Shown here: positions 10,077 through 19,890 of the stretch, in pieces
Layout of the letters: each line of letters begins with the position of its first letter
Numbering within the stretch: the first letter of the stretch is position 1
Assembly: GCF_030272615.1 (NCBI RefSeq)
Contig: NC_081409.1
Location: forward strand, 242,667,924-242,731,923
Reading direction: 5' to 3'
Length of the DNA: 64,000 nucleotides
Origin: Cryptomeria japonica
Lineage: Eukaryota; Streptophyta; Pinopsida; Cupressales; Cupressaceae
Notes under the pieces: model-generated
Database searches by the model: none
Seen by the model: only the letters and a program-made list of their open reading frames with translations
Told to the model about the DNA's origin: nothing
Translations under genes and position numbers: made by a program

Positions 10077-11560
10077 TTGTAATGTCCCCATTTTCAGTCA
10101 CTTCAATATTGTAGTTGGCTTTGGATTCCTCGGTGACCATCAACCTTCTCTGAGAGGATGTTTGATGTTGGTAATGAGCTCAGATGGTCTAGAGGACTAC
10201 TATGCCACTTTTCGAACTGTTTCCAGCTTCTAGTGTGTTCCACAAGATTCTTGGAGAAAGTGTTTACTTATAGTAAGTCAGTCGGTTAGACCTCATTTTC
10301 AATATTCATCATCAGTATCACTCCAATGCAATCAAATTTCAATTTCAATGCTTTTTGATAGTTTTCACAGTTCGGTTGTATTATTGGCTTTAATTTAAAT
10401 ATTTTACTAAGGTTGATTAATTTAATTAAAATAATTTAGTGGGTACCTTAATATAATAACTCGTCAAAAAGAAGATAAAAAGTTTTGAATCATGCACACA
10501 CAAAACAAGGGCCTTGCATATCAAAATTATCATTATTTTAATAGCAGGGTTTTTTGGGCCAAAATGGAGCTTTAATTAAAAAAATGAATTTTATAAATTG
10601 GCAAGAAAAGTATATAAGAAGGTTTCGTAACCTCATTTGATTCATGCAGATTATTCCATTTTTTTTGGTGAAACCCTAGTGGTTCAATGGGATTGAACTC
10701 GATTCATCTCAACAATCTGGAGGACGAAAACCCTCTTAGAGAAGATCAATTTTTGTGGTGAAAGATCCTACCCTAGCTAGTTTTGCGAGGAGTCACTGGA
10801 ATTTCAAAATCGATTTCAAAGATTAAAGGTATGAAATTCATGAAGTCTTGTTCCAAGACATATTTGTGAGAGTTTGAAGATTTTGCAAAGTTTACCTAGT
10901 GAAACGGGCTACTATTCTTGAATCTCTATATTACTAGGTGAATAAAATATTTTTTTCATATTAAAGAATGTCAATTTTGATTTTGGGTGTTGAAACTTGT
11001 ATTGCCTTCATGGGCATTATGTGATGTTGGTGAGATGGAACTTATGTTTGTTGGGCATGTTTTGTGACACTGAATATATTGAAAAATATTGTGAGTCAAA
11101 GCAAAGAGAGAAGCCAAAATAAAGTAGTCATAAGTTTTGTGGAAGAGATGTGAGGGTTAAATAAAGGACAAAATATAGTTGTCACCTTATTGAATTTTTC
11201 ATACATGATAAGTTATGTGCATCCGGAAACAAGCAGCATGGAAAGGAGACCAAGACATTATGAGTTTTTGAGGAGTCTTTCAAATTTAAAAATGCTGCCA
11301 ATTATTCATGTTAGATTGTAAACAAAAAAGAGTTGAGGAGAATGACATGGCCTTGAAGAGTCATATTCCAGCTATCAAACAAAGCACAAGCTATTATGTC
11401 AAAATAAGGCATGGAACTGATTGAATAAACCTTTCACTACTTTGGTTGACCTAATATTTACATACTGAAGGAAATTTGTTGCTAATACTTGGGTGTCAAC
11501 CAAACATTCACTAAGTCGCCTATTTTATTAAAGGTATCATTCTGTCTAAGGAAGCCTTGA
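10077..11560 (+). mobile_element. LTR/promoter-like segment, no coding
   Basis: It begins TGTAATGTCCCCATTTTC, close to the LTR starts at 21471 (TGCAATGTCCCC) and 11812 (TGATGTCCC). It contains a TATA box (GTATATAAGAAGG, 10610-10622), an AAACCCTAGTGG leader and a good splice donor TTAAAG/GTATGA near 10829. No PBS or matching second LTR was found. It could be a solo LTR or the 5' end of a decayed element. Confidence 0.35.
10611..10618 (+). promoter_or_regulatory. TATA box in LTR-like segment
   Basis: TATATAAG is followed after about 60 bases by a leader with GAAACCCTAG and by a GTATGA donor. This is promoter-like architecture on the plus strand. Confidence 0.35.
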
Positions 11561-11565
11561 GATTA

Positions 11566-11975
11566 TGATGTCCCAACCTAACTATTGTGGTTTATGTAGA
11601 TTCCTACTGCGCATGTACCAAAGGCTGGGACCCACCCACGATCAGCAGCCATCTGTCCACAAGGGGTTTGGCACTCTGGTGGGACGAAAACCCCACTCTT
11701 AATGCTGGTTGACGCCATTCACCATTAGTCTCGGCTTTTGGCATAGCGGTTGCCTTGCTTGGTATAAAAGTTGAGGTCTCTAGGTTGAGCCCTCCGGAGC
11801 ATGGTGGGTTGTGATGTCCCACCCTGAAATGTTGGGGTGGTGCGGATTCCCACTAGGCATGCACCAAGGCTGGGACCCACCCACAATCAAGTAGCCACGT
11901 GTCCACAAGGGGCCTAGCACTCTGGGGGACAAAAACCCTCTTAACACTGGTGGGCGCCATTCACCATTAGTCCAT
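11566..11975 (+). repeat. direct repeat starting TGATGTCCCA, 246-bp spacing
   Basis: Copy 1 (11566-11733) and copy 2 (11812-11975) share TGATGTCCCA(A/C)CCT, GCATG(T/C)ACCAA, GGCTGGGACCCACCCAC, GTCCACAAGGGG, GGGAC(G/A)AAAACCC and GCCATTCACCATTAGTC. Copy 1 continues into a TATA-like GGTATAAAAG (11761-11770). This looks like two LTR-type units in tandem, or a partial duplication of one LTR. Confidence 0.6.
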
Positions 11976-11979
11976 TGTC

Positions 11980-12320
11980 AAGAAATTGTACAAGAACACC
12001 AAAAAAGCCCAAATCATTGGAAAATTGCATAGGCTTGTCATTTTTCTATGCTAGCAGCAAATTTATGTGCAAAGGCTAAGGTAGGGCTTGTGCAACAACC
12101 GTACCACGTATTATAATAGTATAGCTATACAAATAATGTTCCCTCCAAAAAGCACTCAAATTTTCGCTACTTATATTTTAACGAATTGACGATTGAACTT
12201 AATATTTTGAGCATTCTTAACTAAATGGTGATGTCCATTTTGCTCCAAGATTCATCGATTTTTATTTCATATTGAATCTTTTAACAAAGAACAAGTCATA
12301 AATCTAGTGCTCTGATACCA
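11980..12320 (-). mobile_element. leader fragment of a minus-strand LTR element
   Basis: It begins on the minus strand with the primer-binding site TGGTATCAGAGC (12320 to 12309), complementary to plant initiator-Met tRNA, directly adjoining an LTR end (TCTTACA). The sequence beyond it carries stops in all frames, and no gag motif is convincing. The element is cut off near 11980 by the TGATGTCCC repeat. Confidence 0.5.
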
Positions 12321-12741
12321 TGTAAGAGCTAATAGTGAACTCTGCTATCATGTTGGAGTTGATTGTTGAACCCTATAGATCTTAAAAATTATCTTCAACC
12401 ATGATGCCTATCATATGGAGAGATAAAAGCAACTAATTTTCTTTGCAACCATGGCAATTGAGTTGATCCAAGAAAACATCATGATTGAGCTTACGTATTG
12501 AATTGCTTGGATTGGACACAAAGAATCCTTATTAAAGGAAAAAGAAAAAAACAACCCTAGATAGGATTAAATTAGATCATAAGTGTCCTCATCCTATACT
12601 ATGAGACAAAAAAGCACATGGCTTAAAAAAAGAAAAGCACTCCTAAGTTTTGCTTAAATGTAATAAAGTAAAAAAAAGAGACCTAATTATTTAATTGATG
12701 ATTAATTGATTAATTAGGTGATTACCTCTTTTACTGTAACA
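12321..12741 (-). mobile_element. 5' LTR (minus strand), 421 bp
   Basis: On the minus strand it runs TGTTACAGTAAAAG... to ...AGCTCTTACA, with canonical TG...CA ends, and is followed directly by an initiator-tRNA PBS. Only one LTR copy is present in the window, so the element is truncated and no target-site duplication can be checked. Confidence 0.5.
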
Positions 12742-13183
12742 TACTTGAGGAGTTGAACCAAATGTTTAAAGGTAACAAATATTTGCATTTGGTGGTACCT
12801 TTGATTCCTTAAAATTCAAAATAACCACATTGAATAAAAAAAGAGCTTAGTCTATCCTATGCTATATCTACTTCGAAGCCATTTTTCATGTAACGAAGAT
12901 GCCAAGCTAAGTACAACTGACTTTAAATTCTCACATGTAAGAAAAGTACATACCCAAAGAAATGGAAACCTAATCACTCATTGCTACCATAAACCATACT
13001 AGTCATAAATTATATTATGAAATATACCATAATTCAAAACAAAAGATACCACATAATGAATTACCACTTATTTGAAGTTTGAAAACTAAAAGAATAGGGA
13101 TTCCCATTTCACAACCCAAAACAATATATTGTCACACCATATGGTTAAAGTAAAAATCATAATGAGAATTTTATCCCGTAAAC
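12742..13183. other. gene-free AT-rich stretch
   Basis: No ORF, repeat unit or motif that I can support was seen. Confidence 0.5.
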
Positions 13184-13501
13184 ATTTCTTCCCATTGAAA
13201 ATTTCTTCATGCAAGAGCTATGATCAATTACCAAAAGAATATATCATTTTAAAAAAACACTCATAGAATTTGAGATCATATTGAAATGTTTGATATTTTT
13301 CCACAATAAACATTTGCGAACATATAGCTAAACAGTTTGAGAATTTCTTCCTATTGAAAATGTCTTCATATGAAGTTGTGATCAATTAACAAAAAAATAT
13401 CACATTTTAAAAACACAATCATGGAATCTGTGATCATATTGAAACCGTTTAACATTTTGCCATAATAACCATTTGAGAAAATATAGCTGACCCAGTCAGC
13501 A
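13184..13501. repeat. 159-bp tandem duplication
   Basis: Two units start ATTTCTTCC(C/T)ATTGAAAAT at 13184 and 13343. They share GATCAATTA(C/A)C/AAAA, CATTTTAAAAA, GATCATATTGAAA and the ATATAGCT(A/G)A end, with roughly 80 percent identity by eye. Confidence 0.7.
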
Positions 13502-13587
13502 ACAAAATAACAAGTTACATTAATGATATTGCCATCGCAAGGGAAACCCCTTAATTCTTGATATGTCAATAATAAATACGATGCTAT

Positions 13588-13770
13588 CCTCCCCCAAATT
13601 TTGGGGATGACAAAGAACAGCGAGACGTGTTTCCAGTACAGGGATACTTTTTGGACATTTTTAAGGGGATGGTAGGGGACGACTATATAAAACTAGGGAA
13701 GTTTTAAAAATATAAAAAAATTAAAATAAACATATCATAACATTGATAAAGCATTCATCATAGACATTAT
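13588..13770 (+). repeat. GGGGAC-type dispersed repeat, copy 2
   Basis: It holds a GGGG-rich start, TTTCCAGTACAGGGATAC, then AAGGGGATGGTAGGGGACGACTATATAAAACTAGGGAA and a CATATCATAACATTGATAAA tail. It is collinear with 17.5 kb (plus) and 8.3 kb (minus). Confidence 0.6.
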
Positions 13771-14429
13771 AGAAGCTGAATACATAGCATTAGACTTGAA
13801 CTGAGAATTCACATGAGACTTGACAAACAAACAAACAAAATTTAGACACTTTCTTTGTCAATGTGCATACATATTATATAAGAATTATAACAAAATTCCC
13901 AAAGACTGGAAAATTTAAACTACAAAATGACAAAAACATAGTAAAAACAAAAGAAAGTGAGCCCTTGTGCTATCTAAACCATTTGAAACACTAAAACAAA
14001 CTCGTTTTACCTCATTTTTTCGAAGGTCCATATGATACTAATTCCTGATTTTATTATTTTAAGTATTGAACATTGAGAATATGAGAGTTTGACAAGATGA
14101 CATTGACAAGGTGAGAATATAAGTGTTTGAAGTAACATTTTCTAATTCTTATGGTCATTTTGTTTATTGTATGATACTATGTGGTATTCTTCACTTAATT
14201 CCTGTTCTTAGGCTGCAAATGCATATATGTTTTTTTCTATAGATGAACACAAGAACAAACAAAAAATAAATTTGCTATCCAAACCCAAACCAGTAACTTG
14301 GGTCATAATTATTAATGAAATGTCAAGTGTTATGCATTCTAGGGATATACATATACATTTTTGGTTCTAGAGTAAGATGAAATCAGATAGAGACCAATGC
14401 AATAACTATTCATATTCACAGAAGAACTG
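13771..14429. other. gene-free AT-rich stretch
   Basis: Nothing coding was recognised. It ends at the target-site duplication (GGTCA) of the next element. Confidence 0.5.
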
Positions 14430-14434
14430 GGTCA

Positions 14435-14714
14435 TATTAGAACATTTAATTATATTTTAGTCACCTATATTTAGTTCCTTGTTTAATGGTCATTTAGCTT
14501 TTTAGTTAATTAGCTTTTAAGCTTTATTTAGCATTTAGCTTTTTCTTTTTAGTTAATTAGCTTTTAAGCTTTGTTTAGCATTTAGCTTTTTAGTAGTTCA
14601 CTTTGAACGACTTGTTCTTAATTTAGAACGTCGTCTTGTAATCTCTATATATACGCTTGTATATTGTTGAATAGATTATCCAAATATTGAATCATTCATT
14701 CAATTTATTTTTCA
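14435..14714 (+). repeat. 5' LTR of non-autonomous element 1
   Basis: It is about 96 percent identical by eye to 16189-16467. It contains an internal duplication of about 60 bases (TTAGCTTTTTAGTTAATTAG...) and a TATA-like CTCTATATATACGC at 14642-14655. Its ends are the non-canonical TA...CA. Confidence 0.85.
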
Positions 14715-15414
14715 TGGTATCAAAGCATGGAAATTAAAAATTTCGAAAATTCGAAGTTTTTATTGAAGAGATTTTTTTTTAAATTGTTTTTTTTTTTAAA
14801 AAAAAACAGATTTTTTTTCTCTTCCTGGGTAGTTTTTTTTGCAGGTTGAAAATTTTCCTAGGGTTTCTGCAATTTTCGACTAGCGTTTTGACCCTTCTGT
14901 TCAAGTCAAAATTTTATTTTGGTTGCAGATTCTTGGTGGGTTTTTCGAGAGCTCAACTAGGTCGTTGTCAGATTTTTTTGGGTGCATCGTTTTCCATGCC
15001 TCGATTTTTGAGCTGTCGGATCTGCATTTTGTTTTCAGATTCTTGGTGGGTTTTTCGAGAGCTTTTCTGGGTTGGTCTCAGATTTTTTTGGGTGCCTCGT
15101 TTTCCGCACCTCAAATTTTGTGCTAGCAAATTTGCCTTGGAATTTAAAACCAGTTCACAATTTCTGCTATTTCTGTGGACGTTGGGATTTTTGCTGTTTT
15201 TTTGGGGCACCATTTATGCTATTTTAAGTTTGCAGAAATGTTTTGATTTTTGAGTTTCTTCCAAACCTCGAAATTCATGCCTTCGAATTCATGCCAGAAT
15301 TCTCCTCCAAGGTTTCAGATTTTTTGTGCAGCTGCTTCTATTCTGATTTTTGAATCAGATTCTTCTGTCTCATGCTTTCACTAGGTTGACCTCGTTCAAC
15401 CTCCATTTTTGTGA

Positions 15415-15560
15415 TGGTGCCTTTGACCAACATCATGTTGGAACACAGATAGAAGTTCAACAGCTACCACAACACCTGGAAATAGTGCATGTTCACAATA
15501 TCTGAATATCGTTGCCTTGATCAGATTGATTTAGGCTAGACCTCATCTTACAGGTCCAAG
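15415..15560 (+). pseudogene. gag stub in non-autonomous element 1
   Basis: From ATG 15415 the frame aligns codon by codon with the start of the Copia gag at 25828 (PLTNIMLE against SLTNLMLE, then NTWK-stop-CM against NTWK-stop-RM). It carries TAG codons after residues 12 and 24, and the similarity fades after about 45 codons. The second TAG falls at exactly the same position as in the 25.9-kb Copia. No other gag sequence follows. Confidence 0.75.
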
Positions 15561-15566
15561 GGTTTT

Positions 15567-16003
15567 CATGATTTTTTCCTGAAAATTTGTCTATCGGTTT
15601 TCTGATTTTTTCCACAAAAAATCATGAGAGGGTTTTCACGATTTTTTCCTCAAAAAAATTGTTTGCAGGGTTTATAATTTTCCCTTGAAAATTGTCTCAT
15701 CTGTAATCCACGATATTCGTGTAAGATTTTAGTTATCTGGGTTTTACCGTTTTTTTCCACAAAAACGATGATTTGTAACCTCAGATTTCTTGGTTTTTCG
15801 ATTTTCTCCTCAAAATCGTAAATTCTCTTTTCGAGGGTTCCTATTTCAGGGTTTGACGGTTTTTTCCTCAAAATCATGCTTTGTTGCAGTCAATTTGGGT
15901 CACGCCTGCCAGGGCGAACATCTACAACCGTGGTATCTTGCAGTCAGTTTTGGAGTTGGTACTCTTCTGCAAAAGGGTTTGCTGATTTTTTCCTCAAACT
16001 CAT
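15567..16003 (+). repeat. array of short T-run/A-run hairpins
   Basis: About eight imperfect palindromes occur at 15567-15590, 15604-15623, 15637-15662, ~15680, 15747-15769, 15799-15818, 15857-15876 and 15982-16003. Each has a T-rich left arm, a C-rich loop (CCTC, CCAC, CCTG) and an A-rich right arm. The copy at 15604-15623 is perfect (GATTTTTT, CCAC, AAAAAATC). Most are preceded by GGG or GGGTTT. The outer pairs vary in a compensated way. Confidence 0.7.
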
Positions 16004-16188
16004 GGTTTCAAGTTTCAGTTTGGTTACCCAACGTCAAGTTGGATGGATTCTGGTATTCTTGGTCATTAACACTTTTCAGATCCAGGGAGGGTCTCCACCG
16101 CGGCAGAGTGTTATTTTCATTTGTGATCAAAAGATTTGCAGTGTCTTCTGTAGGGTAGTTAGTAGATAGAATGACCATTAAGGGAGGG

Positions 16189-16467
16189 TATTAGAATATT
16201 TAATTATATTTTACTCACCTATATTTAGTTCCTTGTTTAATGGTCGTTTAGCTTTTTAGTTATTAGCTTTTAAGCTTTATTTAGCATTTAGCTTTTTCTT
16301 TTTAGTTAATTAGCTTTTAAGCTTTATTTAGCGTTTAGCTTTTTAGTAGTTCACTTTAAATGACTTGTTCTTAATTTAGAACGTCGTCTTGTAATCTCTA
16401 TATATACGCTTGTATATTGTTGAATAGATTATCCGATTATTGAATCATTCATTCAATTTATTTTTCA
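16189..16467 (+). repeat. 3' LTR of non-autonomous element 1
   Basis: It pairs with 14435-14714, directly follows the purine tract AAGGGAGGG and is followed by the target duplicate AGTCA. Confidence 0.85.
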
Positions 16468-16839
16468 AGTCATAGATCCCAACATTCTATGTAGCGACAA
16501 ACAACATGATATCTAATTTACAGTTGTACTTGGCAATCGAACCAGGCAGTATTATTTTCCTTTAAAATTTGAATCTTCAAGTCAAAATTTGAAAAAGATA
16601 AAGTGAGTTGATACTCAGAAGGAGCCGTTCAACCCTTATCCCAAATCAAAACATACATTAAATAAACTAAATCTACAGCAATAAAAATCTACTCTTTATA
16701 CGATATCCCTGTCCTCTCAAAGAAACCAATTATTACTTAGCATAGACATGTTGTATCGGTTATAAAACATTTATGATCTGTAAGTTTGGTTGTCATATTT
16801 GGATTCTTTTGTTGTTACGTTGAAAATAGATTGCTTTAG

Positions 16840-17066
16840 CATTTTGGATTGGTATTGTCTTAACAATTATCAGCCTTTATCATTGTTTGTAGCTGCACAC
16901 TTTATACCCCTCCATCATTCTGCTAAGCTCTCATACATGGGTTTTAACTTGTAATGTTTGGATTAGTATTGATGGAAAAATTATCAGCCATTATTATTCT
17001 TTGCAGCTGCAAACTTTGTACCCCTCCATCAATTTGCTAAGTTAGAATACATGGTTTTCAACGATC
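16840..17066. repeat. 114-bp tandem duplication
   Basis: Two units contain TTGGATT(G/A)GTATTG, AATTATCAGCC, TTTG(T/C)AGCTGCA and ACCCCTCCATCA at 16844 and 16958. Confidence 0.7.
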
Positions 17067-17123
17067 TTTAATTAAAACATAACTTTTTCTTAAAAAACCC
17101 AACTTAGAATGTGCTGGGCCTTA

Positions 17124-17204
17124 GGGGACGACTAGCTGTACCTGGGACAGTTGGGGGATGCCTGGACATCCCCCAGCCATCCTTGAGGACGGCTAGCTGT
17201 TCCC
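17124..17204. repeat. GC-rich long palindrome, copy 1
   Basis: A left arm starting GGGGACGACTAGCTG and ending GTTGGGGGATG faces a right arm starting CATCCCCCAGCC and ending GGCTAGCTGTTCCC across about 6 bases. Arms of about 37 bases pair at roughly 70 percent. It stands out sharply from the AT-rich surroundings and is related to the copy at 18358. Confidence 0.65.
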
Positions 17205-17487
17205 TGACATCCCTTCTTTTGCATGGAAAGGGGACTGTGACAGGTTGTTTCTTAGGTGTCCCTGAGTCCCCAAAACCTCCCCTGCAGGAAACAGGGGTAC
17301 TGGGGCAGGGTACACATCTCCAGGGAGCACTGCTGCCATCTCATCATACCAATATTCTCCATTCTACCTAAGTTTCAATGGAAAAACAGAATCAGACTTT
17401 TCAAATCAAATACGATACTAACGAACTTCATAACAGTCAGCACGCGATCCCATTGAATAAGTTACAAGAAAGTAATATAGCTATGTT

Positions 17488-17670
17488 ACCCCGAGTTTTT
17501 GAGGGGAGAGGGGACGGGAGAAATGGGTTTCCAGGACAATTTTTTTTTTTTGCCATTTTGGGGGACGGAGGGGATGGCTATATAAAAAATAGGGAAAATT
17601 TAATTAATTTAGGGAAATTTCAAATTTCAAATATATACATATGATAACATTGATAAATCTAAAATCAATG
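17488..17670 (+). repeat. GGGGAC-type dispersed repeat, copy 3
   Basis: It reads CGAGTTTTTGAGGGGAGAGGGGACGGGAG, then GGGTTTCCAGGACA, a 12-base T run, GGGGGACGGAGGGGATGGCTATATAAAAAATAGGGAAA and a CATATGATAACATTGATAAA tail. It is collinear with the copies at 13.6 and 8.3 kb. Confidence 0.6.
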
Positions 17671-17859
17671 TGCATAGATCACCAACTGCATTTGAATTGT
17701 TCATAACCAGAAATATTGTTGCTGATATAAATAACACTTCTGACAGTGGAAGTTAGGCAATATGAAAGCTTATACAATGTTCAGATTTAAGTACCTTGAA
17801 TATTAATAACAAAATTGGACAGCAAACTGGAATAAGACCTTAGATGATAAGCATCCCTA

Positions 17860-18020
17860 CACAATCTGCAATAACATAATTCTGCAATCCCTACTACACA
17901 ATCTGCAATAACGTAATTCTGCAATCCCTACTACACAATCTGCAATAACATAATTCTCCAATCCCTATTACACAATCTGCACTAATATAAGTCTGCAGTC
18001 TTTGTTACACAATCTCAATT
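17860..18020. repeat. 37-bp tandem repeat, 4.3 units
   Basis: Units start CACAATCTGC at 17860, 17897, 17934 and 17971, with a partial fifth at 18008, all exactly 37 bases apart. The first three are nearly identical (CACAATCTGCAATAACATAA...). There are no spacers, so this is a simple minisatellite. Confidence 0.9.
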
Positions 18021-18357
18021 TGCACTTGCAAAATATGCACTAGGATGCTGCTAGGATAGCAATCAATGATCAAGCTGTGTACACTGTTATGGCATTCATT
18101 ATACACGTAAAATGAACCCATGTTAGATCTGAACTGTGGTTAAACATGCAGCATTGCCTCCTATGTCAGGGCCATTTAAGTATAAGTTATAACCCCTCCA
18201 GCAATCCCATGCGCTTCCCTAACTGCTGTATTGGCTATGGATAGTGACTGCAGGAGGCCACTCAGTGCTCAAACCCTCAAATGATGTTCTGAATAGTGTG
18301 ACCTGTATGTGGAAACTTGCAAACTGTTGTATGTGGAAACTTGCAAAGTGCAAATTA

Positions 18358-18446
18358 GGGGGGGATGGATGGCCATCCCCAGGACGGTTGGGGGACATCT
18401 GAGACACTCCCATCCGTCCCCGGGATGGCCGGCCGCCCCCCCCCCT
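18358..18446. repeat. GC-rich long palindrome, copy 2
   Basis: The left arm GGGGGATGG...CCATCCCCAGGACGG and right arm CCGTCCCCGGGATGG...CCCCC pair over about 36 bases at roughly 75 percent. A second, shorter palindrome follows at 18476-18548 (GTTTTGGAAACGG facing CCGTTTCCATTTCCAAAAC). It is related to the copy at 17124. Confidence 0.65.
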
Positions 18447-18870
18447 CCCCAACAGGAAACATTTCTACAAATTGTTTTGGTTTTGGAAACGGCAAGGAAA
18501 GGTTCCCTGTTGTTCCCCCGTCCCCAGACCCGTTTCCATTTCCAAAACGGCTAGAATTATGCCAGAAATGAATCCATGGGTTTGACTGTAAGATAGCCCT
18601 CTGAGACACATCAAATCAGCAAGTATTCAAATGCAACTACTGAAACATATAATGTAATCAAAGCAAAGAAGCCTAGAACCTATAAATCAGATTGTGCATA
18701 ATATACAAAAGGTGATACGATCATAGTAGACTTGCACTCCGAAAACTCACACAACTAATCCCAAGTAATCAACAACCCCCACACATTCCAAGCCATTTTC
18801 TAATGTTTTTCAAACACTGATTCTGAGTTTTTCCATAAATATCTATCATTTTTTGTTCCATTTCTAAATA

Positions 18871-19006
18871 GCAGAAGAACCTTGGAAATTTTTAGTTTAG
18901 ACCTAGGTTATTCTAAAATTTCTATTAAGTTTAAAGCAGCAGATGAACATTGGAAATTTGTAGTTTAGGCCTAGATTATTCTAAAATTTCTATTAAGGTT
19001 TTTAGA
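18871..19006. repeat. 68-bp tandem duplication
   Basis: Units start GCAGA(A/T)GAAC at 18871 and 18939. They share TTGGAAATTT(T/G)TAGTTTAG(A/G)CCTAG(G/A)TTATTCTAAAATTTCTATTAAG. Confidence 0.8.
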
Positions 19007-19819
19007 AAGATTTTTTTTCTACTTAAAATTTGAACACTAATGAAGGTTTTTCTTTTAACTTATACCCTGATGAAGGTTTAGATAAAAACATTGAGTTTCC
19101 TTAAAATAGCAGATTGCACTCCATCATGGCAGCACTAGCACGTGCCTACTATTTTAGGACCATCCCTTTATATTTTACATAAAACCTGTAAGGTAGAAGT
19201 ACAAAAGTTTTTTTAATCCTTCCTATTATTGATTAGATTTTTTAATGTATTATGTTTATTTCTAGTTTTTCCTCACTATATTTGACATGAAATCACAAAA
19301 TCAATATTTCTTCTTTTACAAATATAAAATTCCTTTTTAAGTTTCCTGAGTTTTGCCAAGTTCTTCCTGTTTAAACCAAAGCAGTTTAAAATCATTTACG
19401 CATTTCCCATGCTGTATCAATTCCACATATATGGAATTCTACAATGGAGACAACTGAGGAAACACATTGATAGAAATGCAGTGCCAGCATTATACCAATC
19501 AAAGATACAAGGAGGAAAGTTCAGCTGCATACAAACAAGATATTAATTTAGGGATTAACAAAAGACTGAAGGCTGTGAAGTTGTTGACAATTCAGTTGTA
19601 TCTACAAGTTCAAAGCAATTGGCCAGTCGCAACAACAGTTCTGTCCATGAAACTATGTCGTTACTGAATAATGAATCCAGAAAATATATGTGAATGTTAT
19701 TTCAATATTCCTAACCTTGAATGCTAAGAATACATAGATTTATCATATGCAGCTTGAGAACATTCAAACTCAGCAAAACTTGCTTAAAACATCGAAAAAA
19801 TAAGGGCAAAGGATTGTAC

Positions 19820-19890
19820 CTTGTGACTACAGCTTTATCAGTAAATTCGGGACCTCGATTTCGATATGAACTTCGCTGCACCCCTAATGG
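19820..19890 (-). CDS. NRPA2: NRPA2 exon 6
   Basis: It has 71 bases, acceptor CCTTGCAG/CCA, donor ACAAG/GTACAA, starting in phase 0 and ending in phase 2. It reads PLGVQRSSYRNRGPEFTDKA, then VVT. The RGP-x-(Y/F)-T-D-K-A-V signature follows the N-(Y/F)-P of the preceding exon as in the family. The next exon (starting with C-V-R-x-x-Q/H-S-x-V in relatives) was not found in the remaining 19.8 kb. Confidence 0.85.

Larger units (their letters stand above)
14435..16467 (+). mobile_element. non-autonomous Copia-related LTR element 1
   Basis: Terminal repeats of 280 and 279 bp (14435-14714, 16189-16467) start TATTAG and end TTTTTCA. Target-site duplication is GGTCA (14430-14434) / AGTCA (16468-16472). 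The PBS TGGTATCAAAGC begins at 14715 and a polypurine tract (TTAAGGGAGGGTA) precedes the 3' LTR. The 1.47-kb interior has no protease, integrase, reverse transcriptase or RNase H. It carries a leader strongly similar to those of the Copia at 24.9 kb and the element at 30.2 kb, a gag stub of about 45 codons, and then an array of short hairpins. It would need a helper Copia element for mobility. Confidence 0.85.

Noticed and set aside
14846-16169. Open frames of 67-135 codons over the 14.8-16.2 kb element
   Set aside because: They are T-rich leader and hairpin-array frames (Phe/Leu/Ser-rich) in several overlapping phases. None is conserved in frame in the sister element at 30.2 kb.
17860-18020. 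37-bp regular repeat as CRISPR
   Set aside because: The full 37-base period is repeat with no spacer. It is a minisatellite in plant DNA.
1-19819. Search for NRPA2 exon 7 and later exons on the minus strand
   Set aside because: No sequence matching the next family motifs (C-V-R, LYYL, or the later GQKG and Mg-binding regions) with splice sites was found. The continuation is presumed to lie beyond the window.
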